Origin: Gnetum montanum
Taxonomy: Eukaryota > Streptophyta > Gnetopsida > Gnetales > Gnetaceae
DNA length: 64,000 nt
Assembly (NCBI GenBank): GCA_015680685.1
Contig: MNCI01008572.1
Coordinates: 1,270,313-1,334,312 of the forward strand
Reading direction: 5' to 3'
The translations under genes were made by a program, and so were the position numbers. A model generated the notes under the pieces. That model saw nothing but the letters and a program-made list of their open reading frames with translations, was not told the origin of the DNA and did not search any database. How positions within the stretch are numbered: position 1 is the stretch's first letter; each line of letters starts with the position of its first letter. Positions 22,586 to 35,300 of the stretch are shown in pieces.

Positions 22586-23652
22586 TGTTTGACCTTTTGG
22601 TATGTCAAAACCTTGAAAAATGAAGAATGTGGAAAATGTGCTTGTGAAATCTTGTAGGACTTGGAAAAGGTAAGATCAAGATAAAGAGCATGTTGAAACC
22701 AAGATGAGAGTTGAGTTATCAATCTGAAGTAACAAAGTCTCAACCAAGATTACAAGAGTTTGAAGAGCTCACAAGGATGCATGATGTCTAGAAGTCAAAA
22801 GATGTTCCAATAGCTATTGACACATCCTAGAGAAATAGCAAATGTCCCTATTGAAAAGTCCACATCTCAAGTGATACATTCCAAAAAAAATAGCTGATGT
22901 CCCATGTATAGTTGAGCCATCCCAACCTAGACATCCAATGTGAGATGTCCCAACAAAAGTAAGATGTCCCACCTACAAGCATTAGAAACTCAATGAGACA
23001 TCCCAACTAGCCATTTTCTATCCATCGTATGAACACCAATGGTCATTTCACAATGAAAAGGCTATAAAATAAATGGGATCTTTATGAAAAAGACAAGCAC
23101 TATTCACACAAATATTCCCTTCATTATACACATCTTGTTAATCATTTTTTTTTCTTCAATTCTTTTGTGAGTTGAGTATTGTAATTGTAATGAGCCTCAA
23201 AGTAATGAATTTTTAGTTTGAGTATATTCTCTCATTGATTTTTTAGTTCTCCCTTTGTAAGCCCTACAGGATTGATGTGCTTCTTACAGGAAGACATTTC
23301 TTGAGCTTCTTGAGACCCTACAAGGTTGGATGTGCTTCTTGAGAAAAAACACCCTGTATGGAGTTCAAGTCATTGTAAAGGTTATGGAATCCTTTAAACC
23401 ACATGTTAAGCTTATTGGAAACTTGCATGGTTGGGTGTGTTTTTGTGTGAAAACATTCCTTACATATCTCAAACTTTGTAAAGGTTGTGGTATCCTTGAA
23501 ACCACATTTTTAAAGAAACAAAGTTTAGAGGTATGCAAAGATTCTACCCTCCAAGTTTGAACATACCCAAGTTAGGAAACCACATTTTTGTGTAGTTTTG
23601 TATTTGAATTGGTGGAACTTATTCAACCCCTATTCTAAGTTCTTAATTTTCA
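22586..23652 (+). repeat. Copia element J 3' LTR
   Basis: 1067 bp, TGTTTGACCTTTTGGTATGTC to TTTTCA, collinear with 7196-8261. A U3 array of gatgtcccat, gagacatccca and related words lies at about 22800-23010, with TATAAAAT at 23063. Confidence 0.85.
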
Positions 23653-25330
23653 CATTATTCATACCTAGCTTAAGTACATTATAATAGAAAATGAATTAAT
23701 CATGGTAGTGTATGCCCTTGAGAAATTCAAGCACTATATGCTTGAATATCTAGTGTTTGTATACAATGTCATTCGCTTTCTCATGAATAAACTAATAACG
23801 AACTTTGGTGTCATACAATGACTAGTGATCCTATAAAAGTTTGACTTAACAATGGTGGACAAAATGGAAACCAAGAATTTTGTTGCTAACCATTTGTCTT
23901 AATTAAGATGGGATAACAAGGATGATGAAGAGCCTCTATTTGATCAATTTCTAGATGAATTACTATTTGTCAAGGTAACTAAAATCACATCACCTAGAAT
24001 CATAAATTAGTATGATGAATTCCTCTCCTATCTACTTACTTAGGAGACTCCTAATTGATGGGACCATAGGAAGAAATAATAGTTTCTTTACCAGGTCAAG
24101 CATTACATGGAGATAAGGGGAAACTTTTATAAAATCTATGTAGATGGTCTTGTACAATGGTATGTATCAAACGAGCATTAATTCCAAGTTCTTTAAGATG
24201 CTCATGAAGGTCTGTGTGAGGACCATTATGTAGGGAGAAAAGTAGCCATGAAAATCCTAATGGTAGAATATTTTTGGCCCATATTCTTCTAAGATGCTTA
24301 TTATTTTACCCATTCATGTAAATGATATCAACGATATGAAGAAATTACAACCAGAAAAGAAGCTCCTCAATAATGGATCCAACCACTAGAGGCTTTTGAT
24401 CTCTAAGGGATTGATCTCATGGGACTCATCATCCCCATGTCCAATGAAAATTCTTATATTATTATTATTATTAACTACTATACCTAATGAGTTAAAGCTG
24501 TGGTCATCATCAATTGTACTTTCTCCATTACATCCTGATTTAACAAGAAGTGGTAAAATAAGTTTGGTATACCTAGGGAACTAATTTTTAACCATGGAAT
24601 CCATTTCACTAGGACTACCTTTAAAAAGTTAATGTAGTACTTAGAGGTGGTACATATACTTACAACACCCTATCACCCCCAAGTTAATAGTCAAGCTAAA
24701 GTCACCAATAGGAAGATTACAAGGATTCTAATAAGAACCATTAGTAGATATAGGAAAGACTAGAGTACAAAACTCAATGATGCCTTAGCATCTATTGCTC
24801 AACTTGGAAACTTTCTATAGGCTACTTTTCCTATAAGTGAGTGTATGGAAAGTTACCCAAACTTCTAATTCAAACTAAACCATGTACACTCACAACTGTA
24901 TGTGATCTTGACTTAGGCATTGACTTAGCATAAAAAGAATGATTAATGATGTTTAATGTACTAGATAAAAATTGAATGGTAGCTCTTATGATGAATGAAG
25001 TGCATAAGACATATAACAAACAATCACATGATGCTTGAATAAGAAGAGTTGAATTTCAACTCTTCTAATAGAGATACGGTTCTCTATTAGAATCCCATGC
25101 ATATACCTCAATGAAATAAGTTTCAAATATTATGAGAATGATCTTACATAATGCATTCAACTTTCTTTCCATGAAAATTTACCATTCAACAAGGTTCCAA
25201 AAGTACATGCTAGTCAACATCTAACAAGTGAAATCCTTCAAAGACTTTCAAGAAACTAAGACTAATTGCAACACCTTAATGAAAGGGTAGGCACACTTCA
25301 TTTTCAAAATATCCTCCTCCTAACTTAGTC
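23653..25330 (+). pseudogene. pol: Element A RNase H end and integrase
   Basis: Continuation of element A pol after Copia J. RNase H resumes with MVVYALEKFKHYML near 23703 and ends near 23900. The integrase H2C2 finger is visible as AHEG, ...H, then HSCKxYQR (about 24210-24340). The catalytic core starts with GIDLMGLIIPMSN near 24410. At the second acidic position the frame reads NHG rather than DNG, and at the third QAKVTN rather than QAEVTN, so two of three catalytic residues appear lost. A decayed tail resembles the NPAHIPQ/GPY region of element C. Twin hairpins lie in this tail at 25042-25092. Confidence 0.8.
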
Positions 25331-26068
25331 ATGAAGGAGCCAATCATCTAACTTAACATCTTGAGTGAGAATAAAGTTTTTACTTTTTTTATTTTACATC
25401 ATCTTTACTTATTTTTCAAATATTTTTCATACATTTTTCAATTTTTTGACATTTTGGGTTTCTTCTATATTTTTCTTTATTTTCATTTTTTTCTTATACT
25501 TCATTTTTATTCTTCATTTCATGCATGTTTTTTCTAATATTTGAATTTCTTCCATTATTACTACAATTGTCACTATTACTAAATGTGGTCACCAAGATTG
25601 TTGTTTTTATGCACAAGCCAACTTTGTTTTCAAGACTATGTCCACTACTAGCTAGTTGTCATTTATATAATGGTACAAGGTGGTGAGGCAGAGATGTCCA
25701 CCAATTTCATATCTCTCAATATGAGATCTGCATCATGGAGACATCATGGTTCTTTCACATTGAAACCAAAAATAACTTGTGGTCTTGTTATTTAATGAAG
25801 GGAAGGACAAAGTAGGAATGGACAAGGATGTGAACTTAAGAAGATTTGTTGAGTTTCTTCTTAACCTCACTCATGAGTCTCATGACCCCACAAAGAATGT
25901 ATCATTATTAATTTTATAATATAAAAAGAAATATATCTTTTGTAAAGTGTAATTTTCTTTATAACAAAAAAATTGGAATAAAAACACACCTCTTTGAAGA
26001 TCTCTTGGAAAATAAGCATTGGTTATGAAGCTAAAAAGACATGTTACTCATGCCTGAAGTTACCCCTT
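25331..26068 (+). other. Element A second PPT-like motif, T-rich tract and spacer
   Basis: cctaacttagtcatgaaggagcc near 25318-25342 is the decayed family motif. It is followed by a T-rich stretch to about 25560. No gene is seen. The block aaagacatgttactcatgcctgaag at 26036-26060 is shared with B, E and G. Element C is inserted at 26069. Confidence 0.6.
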
Positions 26069-26934
26069 TGATGAGTGGCGAGGTACCCCTATGCCCAACC
26101 ATACGAATCATAGGCGTTCACGTGCAATCTAGTTGAATTTCGTAGACTTTAATTACCAAGTACATTAGAGCTAAATAGTGAGTTCATGTTGTCCATCTAT
26201 TGTCTTCCTAGTCTCACTTGTGAAATGCAAGTGTATAATTAAGTGTGATTGAGGCATAATATTTCTATCATTTTATGTTTTCAACTTGATCACCTAAAAA
26301 ATAATGAAAGTGAGAGTAATTAAAGTAAGCAAACTATTTTCTAATCTAACCTAACACAAGTAATAGTCCCCACTTCCCAAACATATCCTAAACTTTGTGT
26401 AAACACTACTGGGTTATCAAATGCTAACTGTTTCTAAGCTCCAAGTGTTACGTGTATGTTCAAAGGGGGTCATGCTTGTGTATTTTAATTAATTTCTTAA
26501 GTAATCAAAATTAATTACTAAATGAATAACATTAAATGTGAACTACATGAAATCACGATGTATAAATGAATAAAGAAAGAAAGTCTCAAGTGGTACAAGG
26601 ATGAATCAAAGAGCTCATCTTTATTACCAACACAATGGTATGTTCAAGTACATCAATGCTTGAATAAAGATCTGATTACACTTAGACCTCCTGCTATGGC
26701 CACTTGGAAAATATTCTAACTCCTGAATGAACAGACTACAATAATTTCGCTACTTGACTTCAAAAACTACTCCCAAATCATGTGCCCAAGCATTGTATTT
26801 ATAGGCCTAGGGGTACCTCGTGATATCACATGCCCAATATCACATTTTGGGCTACAATATCATGTACCTGATATCGTGTACCCTGATATCACAGTTGCTC
26901 TGATATTAGAGCTTAAGTAAAACATGATTCATCA
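26069..26934 (-). repeat. Element C 3' LTR
   Basis: 866 bp. On the minus strand it starts TGATGAATCATG and ends CTCATCA. The GATATC array (about 26828-26908) lies upstream of TATAAATA (26796-26803, minus strand). Matched by 35301-36155. Confidence 0.88.
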
Positions 26935-28960
26935 TACCCCAACAACTAAATGAAAACTTGTCCTTGAGTATAGAAGAAGAGGAGCTAGTCCCTTACAAAA
27001 TCTATTAGGAGGTATGGAATGTTTGACTGATATGTAGAGTGACACAAAGGAAACAAATAAATACAGAAGTGCCTGAGCATACATCATTACAATTGTGTAC
27101 AAGGTTGGGTGTTCATGACAATAGGAAAGAATGCCCTCAGATCCAATGAACATCCAACCCCTCTTGGCAATAGAAGAATGAGGGAGAGGTAGAAGAGATC
27201 TAGCAATCATGAACAATCTTTCATGAGTGATATTGTTGCATCATCCTTGGTGAAAATAGTCCCGCTTCTAGTCCATGCTCCCCACTATAATCACAACAAA
27301 ATCAAGGATTAGTATATAAAGTGTAACACATAGTAGTTGAATACCTTGTCTCATCAGTGATTTTATGTAACTAAGTTGTGATTGTGGTAGATTGGTTACT
27401 TAATAATGTTAGTGGGAAGACTAACAAATGGGTTAAGTAAGAGAAGTGGTTCATAAAATTCAGAAAAAGCTTAACACAAGGAATACTGAAAAGAGGGTAT
27501 AGAAATTCATAATAATAAAGAGAAAGAATTCGCTAAAAATAGTTGTGAAGATGTTCACAATTGGATGGCATTGATGGTGTAAATAAAAAGAATTCTATTG
27601 TAAAAATGTCTAAGGTTAAAGAACTTAACTTAACCAAACCAAAAGATATGCAAGTGCATCCTCCCTAAAGCAGGCATAGATCTTTTATGTCCTTGCATAA
27701 CTTCAAATCAAGGAGTCTATGGGCACCATGGATGATTAATGGTTACAGAAGGTTAAGTACAAAAACCTAGAAGTAACTAACTAAGAATCTTGACACATCA
27801 AACTAGAACATTGAATCAAAACATGAAATCAGTAGTGAGGTGAGGCATGAAAAGTATAGATAGATGAGAAAGAAAATGGAATGGAATTTCTAATTATGGT
27901 CACATGAAGTCCCTTATGGAGTTTGTGATTAAATGCCTCAGTAGGATCCATCCTTAGTCCAAACCAAACCAACCACTTTTAGTGACTTTGCATCAACATT
28001 ATAAGACTAGTCCATTCCCTAAGATACAAGAATGCTTCCACAAAACAACCACCATTCCAAATTGGAGAAGTAGAAAGTGAGAAAGGACCTTAGTTAGCGG
28101 AGACAAGACAAGTCCCATAACTAGTGCTTGTAGCCCTTTTATTTGGTCTAAGGGGTGTGCTTTGAATTCCCATATTTATTTATTATTATTATTGAATGGG
28201 AACCACACCATGCAAAGACCCATGTTTTTTCACATTTATTTTGTCCAAGGGGTGTGATTTGAATCCTCATCATTCTTTTTCTTTTATCTTTTTTTTTCCC
28301 TTTTTTGCAAGGATGAGGACCACACCATGCAAGGACTTATTCGACTTCCTATTGTGAAATGACACAGAATGATGAGAAGTTCACGAGAACACCCCTACAC
28401 ATAGGAAAACAAAAAAGCACAAAGAACACCACATCCCTTTGAAGCCACACCCCATCCAAACCTTCGATTCCTTCCCAATTTTGAAAACTACACAAGTCAC
28501 AAACTTATTAAGGCTGTATTAATAAAAAAGGGACTGCACATTTCCAAGACAAGAAAAACCATAGAGTGTGTGAATGGGTGGATGATGTGGACTCATTTTC
28601 TATTACATGAAAAGAAACCATGTCCTAGTTATTAGTAATGACATTCAAAGTCAAAGACTAAACATTAACAATCAAATCACAAATGATACATACCACCATC
28701 GAGTAGCACATTACCATTGTGCCTAGAACCTTATTAGTAAAAAGAATAGAGAATTACATCAAACATAAGAAAATATAAAATAAAGTAAAAGATTATTCAA
28801 GAAATATTAAATATACTAACGATGGTATAAAACAAAAACTTAGAAAAGGTCAATAACCTTAAAAAAGAGTTAAAACAAAAAATATGAAAAAAAAATGTTG
28901 TAAAACCAAAAATATGTAAAACAAAAAGTTGAAAGACTAAGGAGCCACTTAAAGTGTTAG
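26935..28960 (-). other. Element C PPT and 3' non-coding region
   Basis: The PPT (minus-strand ttgttggggta) abuts the 3' LTR. The rest has no recognisable gene. It carries family blocks, for example cctccctaaagcaggc near 27660, corresponding to ctccccaaag in E (43320) and G (49213). A T-rich tract on the minus strand occupies about 28740-28940. Confidence 0.6.
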
Positions 28961-28969
28961 TATGGATGG

Positions 28970-28996
28970 CCATCTCCCCCATGACTAAGTTGGAAG
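28970..28996 (-). other. Second PPT-like motif, element C
   Basis: Minus-strand reading: caacttagtcatgggggagatggcc. It lies just after the end of the integrase frame and just before the T-rich tract, as in A, B, E and G. Confidence 0.6.
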
Positions 28997-29009
28997 GAGG
29001 AGATCTAAA

Positions 29010-30360
29010 AGATTGAGCATGGTTATCCATTTGTTGATGTGTCTATTGAGTTGGTTGGCTTGGGCTCATGAAAAGGTTTTAGTTGTTGGATGTTGACTAA
29101 TTGCTTCTTATCTAGGCTATCAAGTTTATATATAATCATGGCCCCATATGAAAAATTTTATCTAATAATGTAAGGTCCTTCCCACAATGTTTAAAACTTG
29201 GTTCATTGAGGTATGTGTGCAGGATTCCAGTAGAGAAACTTGTCTCCTAGTTGAAACATGACTTTCCGTATTTTGAGGTCATGGTGTTTCTTGTTGAATG
29301 CTTTATGAATTTTTTTGGATGATAGGGCCATTAATCAATTTTCAACTAGCAAGTTGAGGTTCATTGATCTTTCCTTCTATGCTAGACTTAGATCCATGTC
29401 AAGGTCATAGGCTGTAGAGAGTGTACGGAGCTCAGATTGAATGGGCAGTGTTGGTAGTTTTTCATACACAAGATCATAAGGAGAATAACCTATGGGAAGC
29501 TTCCATGTGGAGTGATAGGGCCAAAGGGAATCCTTTAATTTTTGCTTCAATCCCTTCAATACTTGTTAATAGTGCACATTAGAATTTTTGTAATCTCCCA
29601 ATTAGTGACTTCAGCTTAACTATTGGCTTGAGGATGATAAGGTGTTGTGAGTTTGTGCTCGACCCCCAAGCACTATAGAAGTTTTCTAAAATTGGCACCT
29701 ATGAAATAAGTTCCATTGTCAAAAATTAATGCGCAAGGCACACCAAACCTATTTATGATGTTCTATTTTACAAACCGAGTAGCAATAGTGGATGTGTAGT
29801 CGGTGACAGCTGCTACTTCTACCCACTTACTGCAATAATCAACCATGACTATTATATATGCCTTTCCATTTGACATAGGTGTGATGGGACCCATAAATTC
29901 AATGCCCCAAATATCAAATGGCTTGAGAGATTGAATCCATTGTTGTGGCCCCTCCATTCAAGTTTTCATTCCACCATCTCTTTGACAACGATCACAAGTG
30001 CAGACAAACTAGTGTGCATCTTTGAAGATTGTTGGCTAGTAATATCCTGCTATGAGCACTTTTATGATCGTGTGTCTCCTAGCATAATGGCCCCCACAAG
30101 GGCCTTCATGGGAATTCTAGAGAACACGTAGTTGATCTATGTTAGGAACACACTAGTATACTAAGTTGTCGAGACATACTTTATAAAGGTTCCCGTTGAT
30201 TTCCATGAAATGCTTAATTTAGTGAACAAACTATTGTTTCTTCCAAGTGTCCAGCCCTTGTGGCAGTTCTTGCTTGAGTAAATAAGTAAGAATGGTATCA
30301 TACCATCTTGGTTCATTAGGCATTTATACAATTGTAGCCCCTACAAAGAGGTATTCATTA
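29010..30360 (-). pseudogene. pol: Element C integrase
   Basis: Decayed Ty3/gypsy integrase. The stretch at 29763-29957 (minus) reads WIQSLKPFDIWGIEFMGPIT and continues with YIIVMVDYCSKWVEVAAVTD, the start of the catalytic core with an E in place of the usual first D (GIDFMGP in element E). The zinc-finger end reads CTCDRCQRDG upstream. The C-terminal part (29377-29559) gives LWPYHSTWKLPIGYSPYDLVY. A GPY/F-type motif (WEGPYIIR) is visible near 29160-29185, after a lone stop. No chromodomain is recognised after it. The product would insert the cDNA; several stops make it inactive. Confidence 0.8.
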
Positions 30361-31640
30361 GGAAATTGATCAGACAAGGGGCTCTCTTTCTCTTTGTTGT
30401 CCCATCTTAGCTATGATAAGTCGTTCGTGACCACATTTTCCACATCCTTTCAATCTACCATTGTGAGATCGAACTCTTGCAAAATCATGAGCCATTGTAC
30501 GACATGGGGGGCTCATTAAAAACCATATGGCACTATGATCTGTGTGCATGAAGACTTTATAACCAAGCACATAGTGCCTAAACTTTTCTAAGGCAAACAC
30601 AACCACCATCAACTCTTTTTCCGTAGTGGTGTAGTTCAGTTATGCACCTATGATACTTCTACTTGCGCAATGAATGAAATATGGACATCTTTGATCATCC
30701 AACTACGTAAGCACTACCCCCAAAGCATAATTTGATGCATCAGTCATCACATGAAATGGCCTAGACCAATTAGGTGCTTGTAGAACTGGGGTCTCAACAA
30801 GCTTCTGCTTCAATTGTTAAAATGTTGTTTTACATGCAGGGGTCTAAAAAAATGGTGCATCTTTCTTTATTAATTCAACCAATGACTTGGCAATTTTGTA
30901 AAAGTTCTCGATGAAGCACTAGTAGTAGCCAGTATGACCAAGGAATGACCAAACTTCTTTAACTATTTCTAGTTGATAGGTTATTCCTTGGATGACCCTT
31001 ATCTTTTCGAGGTTCACCTTAATTCCTACTTTTGAGATACAGTGCCCCAAGACTATGCCTTCCTAGACCATAATATGGCTCTTTTTTCAATTGAGCCAGA
31101 GGCTTATTTTGACATATCTCCTTAACACCTATTCAAGATAGTCTAGGTCTTGCTTGAATGTAGCTCCATAGGTAGAAAAGTCAACCATGAAGACTTTTAC
31201 CCTGCTACCAATTTATTATTGGAAAATGCTAAAGACTAATCATTGAAATGTAGCTGGGGCATTAGATAGACCGAATGACATTTGACAATAAGCAAAAGTC
31301 CCCCAAGGACTTGTGAAAGTTATCTTCACTTAGTCCTTTGGTACGATTTGGAATTGGTTATAGCCACTATAACCATCCAAAAAGCTATAGTAGTTGTGTC
31401 CATAAATTGTGTCAAACACTTGGTCAAAAAAAGGCAATGCAAAATGATCTTTGAAAGTTTCCATATTGAGAAACTAAAGTCAATGCACACTTGCCATTTT
31501 CCTCCTTTCTTGGGCATGATCATAAGTGGGCTAACCCACTCACTATCAGCGATAGGGTAGATGAATCCTTCCTTGAGGAGTTGCTCGATCTCCTCTTTGA
31601 CAATCTACTTTAATTTGGGATTCAAATGTCACTACAACTA
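30360..31640 (-). pseudogene. pol: Element C reverse transcriptase and RNase H
   Basis: RT motifs on the minus strand: PLMIMPKKGGKWQVCIDFS near 31480-31540, followed by decayed palm sequence. The catalytic box reads FMVD instead of FMDD near 31186-31197, one changed residue. RNase H at 30480-30612 is clean (FALEKFRHYVLGYKVF, HTDHSAIWFLM). A frame change ends the similarity near 30500, where the element E copy continues with NKAMVSPRIIQRL. Order RT-RNase H-integrase is that of Ty3/gypsy. Confidence 0.8.
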
Positions 31641-32329
31641 TTGTTTCAACCTAACGGTAGGGTTAGTATACATTTGGTGCTAGCATATTCTTGGAACTAT
31701 TCCTATGAGCTCAAAATATGACCAGGCAAAGTCTACTAACCATTTTTCCACAACATTCATCAACTTCTTCTTTTGCCCTGCAATAAGTTTATCATTAATA
31801 ATGATTGGCTTTTCATTTTTTAAGAACATGTACTCCATTCTAGTCAATAGTGTCTTTAATTCAAGGGGTTCTTATTTGAAATTATCAAGAGTCTCCAACT
31901 CTCCCCAATTGATATCCTCATTTACTCCCTCAGAGAGCTGGTGATAAACTTGCTCGAGTTCATCTATACTTGTAACATAATCACATGCGAGGCAATTAGT
32001 AGCTTCCATGCACAATGTACTACTACTAGAATCAGCTTCAACCACTGGGTGTCCTCTTGTTTTGTGGCTACTACTTACAAACATGTTTGAATTTTAGCTT
32101 CCAGTGTACATTGCTTACATGCAAAAATAGATGTTCATTTTATTGACTATAGCTTCTACACACAATGGAACCCTAAATCACTATATGCAATACATGGAAC
32201 CCTATTCTTCTCAATCTTCCCAAATTCATTTTTGTTGACTATCTTTAAGAAAACATCTCTAATGCCTATTTTGATATCAACAGTTCTTAACCACATCCTT
32301 TCCATAATAATTGGAAAGTCCCCCTTGCA

Positions 32330-32560
32330 GTTCTCCACCTTGATTACTAGGAAGTTGGCAGGATATGGCCACCACAAATAGTGGTCACAATGTCTTCTAC
32401 TAGTCCCAATGGTACAGTGATAGATGAGTTTGCCAACTCTAGCCTAATGTTACTCTTCTTCAGAGGAAGGCTTCACATAGTGTACATCTCATGTGAGATC
32501 AAATTAACACCGGAACTAGAGTCAAGAAGATCTTTACAAGGCTCATTCCCAATAATTTGC
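32330..32560 (-). pseudogene. Element C protease
   Basis: Minus-strand frame reads KDLLDSSSGVNLISHEMYTM near 32500-32545, then LPLKKSNIRLELANSS. Compared with element E (LDSGSSVNLISQEMY), the active-site DSG has become DSS. A frameshift follows near 32370, after which VIKVENCKGDFPIIM continues as in other copies. Confidence 0.7.
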
Positions 32561-32639
32561 AAATATATTAAGGGACTCCTAGGATCAGCTAACTTCCTAG
32601 GTAGGTTACCGGCATAAATCCAATTACATACAGCATGGG

Positions 32640-35132
32640 TCAACATCACGGTATGGATTTGAGAGGGATTTTAGTTTGAAGGGGACTTGGATAAAGGTGA
32701 GGTAGAGGAAGGTAGAGGAGTAGGGCTACCAACCACTGGTGTGTCTAAGGACTTCAATGGACTACGAGGTTGGAAGAAGGATCTTTTCTTTGATCATGGT
32801 TCTAACCCACTTGGTTGGCTAACCGGTTGTAGATTAACTACCCTCGTAGTATTTCTTTGCTATGGTTGGATAGGAAATTCACCCTGCATGGATGGAGCAG
32901 GTGGTAGCTATGCAAGAGGCAGAGGGGTAGGTGCATGAATAGGAGGAGCATGAGGATAGTAGATGGTGTCCCTCCTTGCATATGATAGTTGGTAAACTTT
33001 AGAAGGTAGTGGTGAGGTTGGTAAGTAGTAACATGCCTAGAAGAGTCTCGTGGAGATGAAGGTTGCTAAACATAGGGATCTAATTACCAGTAGGGGTACT
33101 GCTATCTTGGAGGTGCCAACACCAATGATTGTGGTTGCTGCCACTACTGGTACAATTCATAAGGTTGCAATGGAGTTCCACTTTGATAATACTGCTGTGG
33201 TTGGTGGAACTGTTAAGAGTTGCATTGTGGATAAGGCAATATTTTGGGTGTTTACCTTTGTGCAAGTCATGGATGTAAGGCATACACCCAAGATTCCTAC
33301 AAGTGTGACACAATTGGACAACATCCCTTGGGATGTTCATACTAATAGACATCACACCTGCCATCATCATCTGATTCACTATCTACAACCATCTCTATTG
33401 TAGCCATCTTATCCTTACCCTTGGATATCGCATGTTCAGCTTCCTTATGTCTTCAGCACTCATACTCACCACTTTGTTCCTTAGACTCTTCAAAAAATTT
33501 TAAGACAACTTGAAACCTATTGTCCATGGAGTCCCATAATTGACCAACCTCAGCCATAATTTTGGATTGCAATTTCTAGAGTGATAAGGTTTTCTGATTA
33601 GCCACCTCATCTCTTGTTAACTCATCCTCACTATCACAAAATTGAATCCCCCTTTTGCAAATAGAAGGATCCCTATTGTATTCCTTTACACTTTCTTGCT
33701 TTCTTAATTCTTCCTCCTCCTTGGCTACTAGCTCAATTAACTTTTGGATTCGATGGACACTTAACTCTATTAGTCTCCCTTGAGCATAGATGCCAAGGTT
33801 TTTCCTTGTTTCAGATTGCAACTTGTCTATAATATGGCAGAGTTGATCAAGTTGAGAATATTCATGGCCAAGACACTTATGTAGCAGAGAGTAGTATCGA
33901 CCAATAGTAGCATCCAAGGGCTCATCATTTCCTTGTTTCCACCCTTGTATTTGCTTCCTTAGATTGGACACTTGAGAGTACATTTGATATTTGTCATTAA
34001 ATAATTCTAACATCGTACTCCACTACCTGATTAATTTCAGTTCCAAAGACCGATACTAGTTTTCTGCTTCCTTAATGAGTGTCCTTGGGAATAAATTTAA
34101 CATCTGCCAATTATTCTCAATATTCTACAAGGCACATGCATCCTAGAAGGCTTGAAGATGATTTTTCAAATCAATGTCGTAGCCTCCCTCAAACTAAGGG
34201 ATGTTGTTCATGTCCATCCTATTTATTCTACTATCCTTTACATGCCTCGTTGGAATCCTCATGGCCTTGTTGGCAAGTAGAGGTTCATCAAGGCTATAGT
34301 GATGGTGCCTATGATGTTCTCTACTAACCCTTCTTTCATGGCGGTGGGTTTCTCTAGATCATCCATGCCTTCGATCACGACTATCCTGATGGTCCCTTCT
34401 ATTGTTTTGGTCCTGTCAATCACCTCCATTACAATCATGCCCTCCATGGCCACGATCTAAGCTAGATGAAGAAGATGAAGAAGATAATGAAGGGGAAGAG
34501 GAAGGAGGATTTACATCATGCTGACACCTACCACCTTCTCTTCGATGATCGTGACCATAATCGCAAATGTAACTTCCATTTGTCCCCTTATCATGGGTTG
34601 CTCATCCAAATCCATTTTTATCATTGGATCTATTCTGACCAAAACCCAAATTGCGAATTGTGGATTGCACATTTTGGTTGAGAGCCCCTTGACCAAAGTT
34701 AAAGAGAGGAGTGCTACCAAAGGAAAAGCCCCTAGAGAAGTGTTCACTTCCATCTAATGGATCAAGCGAGGGTGGAAATGTGTTCAACCACTTGCCCTTC
34801 AAAAGCTTAAGTTGTTGCTCCAACTGACGATCCCTTAACCTTTGTGCTTCAATGGGATGGTAATCCCTTGAATCAAGATCTCGCATCTCATACTTGCCAT
34901 GAAGATGTTGAAGTCCATGACGTGTAAGCATTAGCTAGAGCATAGCTAGAACAAATCAATCCAGTGGCAACACAATGTAGCCCTCCATGTCGCGCCACCA
35001 TAGCATTTTATCTTGATGTAAGATGAAGGTGAAGTTTGGTACATACTCATCAGGATGAGCATATACCACCTGGTATTGCTAAGGCACTTGGTCTACCCTA
35101 GGTGGAGATAGACTCCTATGAGAAGAAGACAT
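32640..35132 (-). pseudogene. gag: Element C gag
   Basis: Minus-strand frame from ATG at 35132 (MSSSHRSLSPPRVDQVP) with few stops. The N-terminal part includes YVPNFTFILHQDKMLWWRDM. The best-preserved piece is 33576-34013 (145 aa): MLELFNDKYQMYSQVSNLRK through a lysine/glutamate-rich helix, matching A, B, E and G. The zinc knuckle near 33309-33360 reads CDVY, stop, YEHPKGCC, so the second cysteine is lost here. A tyrosine/glutamine/proline-rich tail leads to protease. Confidence 0.8.
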
Positions 35133-35280
35133 TTTATATTAATGAATATATATGTAGTGTGCGGTTAAGATTTAATTCAGTTGTAATACTATTTTTTTTT
35201 TTTGTAAGATTCATCCTTTAGGGCTTGAACAACAAGGTTACTAAGTTTCACTAAGTTTAGATCGCACACGTAGAACTAAA

Positions 35281-35300
35281 GTCCCTAGCAACGGCACCAA
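35281..35300 (-). other. Element C primer-binding site
   Basis: Minus strand TTGGTGCCGTTGCTAGGGAC immediately after the LTR end. It is the least decayed tRNA-Asp-type site in the window. Confidence 0.85.

Larger units (their letters stand above)
7196..23652 (+). mobile_element. Copia element J, non-autonomous, interrupted by gypsy B
   Basis: A Ty1/copia element with 1.07-kb LTRs (7196-8261 and 22586-23652), an initiator-tRNA-Met primer site and a purine tract before the 3' LTR. Its own DNA, without gypsy B, is about 6.1 kb. It encodes a copia gag (8312-~9780) and a remnant of an accessory ORF (10523-11128), but I find no protease, integrase, RT or RNase H. The accessory-ORF arrangement and the PPT form aaaaggggaaaa recall the Sirevirus lineage, though this is only an impression. 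It sits inside the RNase H of element A. Confidence 0.8.

Noticed and set aside
32687-32938. Glycine-rich plus-strand open frame of 83 codons
   Set aside because: Antisense shadow of the gag tail of element C.
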